The notes beneath the pieces were generated by a model that saw only the letters and a program-made list of their open reading frames with translations, was not told the DNA's origin and searched no databases. A program made the position numbers and the translations under genes. From assembly GCA_964035545.1 (NCBI GenBank), contig OZ037768.1, positions 12,606,175-12,670,174 of the forward strand: 64,000 nt of DNA, in the 5' to 3' direction. This document shows positions 61,671 through 64,000 of the stretch, one piece after another; position 1 is the stretch's first letter; every line of letters starts with the position of its first letter. The stretch comes from Bugula neritina. Taxonomy: Eukaryota; Bryozoa; Gymnolaemata; Cheilostomatida; Bugulidae.

Positions 61671-64000
61671 AGGTCCATGCCGCCGTCACCCGCGCGTCGT
61701 TGTCTGCCTCCTGGGCTCTAACAACGGGGGGGGTTTCTCCCACTCCGTTGGGGCTAGCCCAATACGGTTTCAAGCGAGACTCATTCTGGATAGACACCTG
61801 TCCTGAGCGCTCAATCTTGTACGTATGATTGGGCATAGCCTCGACGACCACGTAGGGGCCTACGAACTTAGGCTTCAGTTTATCAGCCTGTCCGCGACGC
61901 CTACGGTAATTGACCATCCACACCTTATCTCCCGTTTGATCTAGAGGTGGTTCATCGGAATCTTCGTGCCGCACCTTCCACTGCTGTTGACGCAGTATAT
62001 CGTGTGCGGCCTTCATCCGTTCCACTAGTTCACTGGCATACTCGTGAACCGAGTTGTCTTGCTCTGGAACGTGATAGGTGAGATGGTCAGGGACACGAGT
62101 CTCTCTCCCGAGCATCAAGAGGTTTGGGGTCTCACCAGTACTGGTGTGTGGGGTGCTACGGTATGCACGCATGACTTGCGGCAACACCGTATCCCATTCC
62201 TCTTGACCTCGTCCAAGGAGGAGACTCCGGAGTGCATCACCTAGCATCCGGTTGTTGCGCTCCACCACCCCGTTACCTTGAGGGTGGTAGGGGGTGGTCC
62301 TGCTCTGATTTACTCCCCAGAGGTGGCAAAGGTCGCTCATCAGTTGAGACTGGAATTGAGCGCCTTGATCAGAGTGTATCTGTTCGGGAAGCCCAAAATA
62401 ACAGAATACATGTTGGTCTAGTGCCCTGGCCACTGTTGGGGCTGATGCATCTGGGATAGCCAGAGCATCCGCCCACCTAGTAAAGTGGTCGGTTAGTACT
62501 AGGATCCAATTATTGCCTCTAGGGGTCAGGGGCATGGGTCCGACCAGGTCTACAGCGACTACTTGCCAGGGCCTACCAGCATATAGCCTCCGCCGTCCTG
62601 CTTCACCAGGGGGGCGGCTATGCTTACTGGCCTGGCAGATCTCACACTGTTTGACTCTGAGCCGGACGTCACGCTCCATCTGCGGCCAATACCACCGGAG
62701 TCGTAATTTGGATATCACTCGCTTGATCCCTGCGTGGGCCTGCTTGTGAGTATCCCAAATCAACTCACGGTGGATGGCTGTGGGGCAGACTACCCTCTTC
62801 CTTTCCGGGTGTCTGCCGCTGGCGGCTAAAGAGATGGTTAGCAACCCATCCTGCCCGATCCGCAGCGAGTCCCAACGCTGACAGTATAGCCGGAACTCGG
62901 CGCATCCCTGTCGTATGCGTTCCTCGCTGGGTCGTCGCCCTTCCCTTTTAGCCCGGTATATGTCTGCCACAACTCCAGGCAGCTCTTCTTGGAGCTTCTT
63001 CAGCTCTCGAACATTACCGGCCAGTACAGGGTTGGCGCGGAGGTTTTGTACATCCTCCGGGGACTCATCAACTCTTTGCCTGAGTTGACCTTGATCCCAG
63101 TCAAACGGTGCTCCGTGATGAGCCAGCGTCTCCAACTCGCATCGTGGGGGACCTCCATCCCTCCTCTCGATGTTGAGACACTGTTTGCAACCTCCGTCAG
63201 GTTGGCGACTCAACCCATCCGCATTGCTGTGTCTCTTGCCCGGTCGATGTTCGATCCGGTATGAGAATTCAGCTAGGATTTCGAGCCACCGGGCGACCTG
63301 ACTAGAGGGCTCTGCTCTCCTGCACAACCAGATCAGCGAGGCATGATCCGTACGCAGCCGGAACTTCCTGCCATATAGGTATGGTCTGAAGTGCTTCACT
63401 GACTTGATTACTGCCAGCAGCTCCTTGCGGGTAGTGCAGTAATTTCGTTCAGCGGGAGAGAGAGACTTGCTGTAGTAGGCTACTACTACCTCTCGGCCTT
63501 CCTGCACTTGTGACAGCACAGCGCCAACATTCTGGTCACTGGCGTCCGTGTCTAGGATGTACTCCAGAGTGGGGTCTGGGTAGGCCAAGATGGGCGCCGT
63601 TAGTAGGCAGCCCTTGAGGCGGTCGAACGCTTCTTGTTCGACTGGAGTCCACTGCCACGTCACTCCCTTTGCGGTGAGCCGGTTTAACGGCTGGGCTATG
63701 CCCGCAAAGTCTGGTATGTATTGTCTGTAATACCCTACCAGCCCCAAGAAAGCCCGGAGTCCGGTCAGGTCTTGGGGGGTGACCCAGTCTTCTACTGCCC
63801 GCACCTTTTCGGGATCCGTTGCCACGCCGTTTCGACCGACAACGTGCCCCAGGTACTTGACCTCCGGCTGCAATAGAGCGCACTTGGAAGGTTTGAGCTT
63901 AAGACCGGCACCTCGGAGTCTCTCGAAAACCTCCTGCAGACGACTGACATGTGTCTCGAAGTCTGGAGAGATTACGATGACATCATCGAGGTAGACCAGC
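61669..64000 (-). CDS. pol: Pol of element 2 (partial: RT end, RNase H, IN)
   Basis: Open from the window edge (minus-strand codons from 63,999) to a stop at 61,669-61,671. It starts inside the reverse transcriptase at VYLDDVIVIS, so the upstream RT, protease and gag are outside the window. It continues with the RT thumb/connection, RNase H (DTDAS), the integrase HHCC finger (HKQAHAG...CEICQASK) and the catalytic D (AVDLVGP), D (HSDQG) and E (VVERNN) with the same 35-residue spacing as element 1, then GPY. No internal stop. Apart from the tail frameshift, the enzyme part looks intact. Confidence 0.9.
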   Translation of the reverse strand, partial: LVYLDDVIVISPDFETHVSRLQEVFERLRGAGLKLKPSKCALLQPEVKYLGHVVGRNGVATDPEKVRAVEDWVTPQDLTGLRAFLGLVGYYRQYIPDFAGIAQPLNRLTAKGVTWQWTPVEQEAFDRLKGCLLTAPILAYPDPTLEYILDTDASDQNVGAVLSQVQEGREVVVAYYSKSLSPAERNYCTTRKELLAVIKSVKHFRPYLYGRKFRLRTDHASLIWLCRRAEPSSQVARWLEILAEFSYRIEHRPGKRHSNADGLSRQPDGGCKQCLNIERRDGGPPRCELETLAHHGAPFDWDQGQLRQRVDESPEDVQNLRANPVLAGNVRELKKLQEELPGVVADIYRAKREGRRPSEERIRQGCAEFRLYCQRWDSLRIGQDGLLTISLAASGRHPERKRVVCPTAIHRELIWDTHKQAHAGIKRVISKLRLRWYWPQMERDVRLRVKQCEICQASKHSRPPGEAGRRRLYAGRPWQVVAVDLVGPMPLTPRGNNWILVLTDHFTRWADALAIPDASAPTVARALDQHVFCYFGLPEQIHSDQGAQFQSQLMSDLCHLWGVNQSRTTPYHPQGNGVVERNNRMLGDALRSLLLGRGQEEWDTVLPQVMRAYRSTPHTSTGETPNLLMLGRETRVPDHLTYHVPEQDNSVHEYASELVERMKAAHDILRQQQWKVRHEDSDEPPLDQTGDKVWMVNYRRRRGQADKLKPKFVGPYVVVEAMPNHTYKIERSGQVSIQNESRLKPYWASPNGVGETPPVVRAQEADNDARVTAAWT

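Larger units (their letters stand above)
59446..64000 (-). mobile_element. Ty3/gypsy LTR retrotransposon, element 2 (partial)
   Basis: Minus strand; runs off the right edge in the middle of the reverse transcriptase. Visible from 5' to 3': end of RT, RNase H, integrase, pol tail, ORF3, polypurine tract, 3' LTR. Related to element 1 at protein level throughout, but a distinct family member with a different LTR. Its 3' end faces that of element 1, 3.8 kb away. Confidence 0.88.

Noticed and set aside
62044-63264. Plus-strand ORFs opposite pol of element 2
   Set aside because: Shadow frames of the integrase and RNase H coding strand.

Overview
The window is animal nuclear DNA: AT-rich, intron-dense and repeat-rich. 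Three things point to a metazoan: short exons with GT..AG borders and matching phases, a ZU5 domain (animal-specific as far as I know), and Ty3/gypsy retrotransposons of animal type. The content would suit a sponge or another early-branching invertebrate, but nothing here proves the taxon. There are no bacterial operons, rRNAs, intact tRNA genes or CRISPR arrays.

Layout. Positions 1-19,808 and 19,809-42,991 are two direct tandem copies of a roughly 20-kb unit. A third copy starts at 42,992 and is broken up by insertions; pieces of it are recognisable at 42,992-44,820, 47,640-47,792, 55,686-56,015 and 57,278-59,400. Each unit starts with a self-complementary AGT/ACT array and a fold-back repeat. 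Next come rearranged plus-strand ankyrin pseudo-exons, and then, in copies 1 and 2, a multi-exon minus-strand gene. That gene can be read with consistent splice phases as an acidic exon, ankyrin repeats, a basic linker, a ZU5 domain and a short basic tail, with a B-box zinc-finger exon upstream. Both copies are open in every exon modelled.

Comparing the two units shows insertions with matching empty sites. Three DNA transposons of 3.2-3.5 kb, each with terminal inverted repeats (TIRs) and a TA target duplication, sit at 7,480-10,967, 22,961-26,166 and 38,396-41,663. A solo LTR lies inside a fold-back element (26,777-27,197). Copy 1 also carries a complete type I hammerhead ribozyme motif (4,790-4,836), probably a remnant of a Penelope-like element or retrozyme.

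The right third holds two related Ty3/gypsy elements with their 3' ends facing each other. Element 1 (47,793-55,685, plus) has both LTRs, a primer-binding site, gag, a GTTAAAC -1 frameshift site, a full pol of 1,498 codons and a polypurine tract. Element 2 (59,446 to beyond 64,000, minus) is cut by the window edge. Both carry a third gene after pol, in the place where env would sit. It encodes a zinc-finger protein with a likely C-terminal coiled coil and appears to be spliced from a tiny first exon through a phase-1 intron in both elements. This conserved, spliced zinc-finger ORF3 is the most interesting system in the window; the hammerhead and the B-box/ankyrin/ZU5 tandem genes come next.
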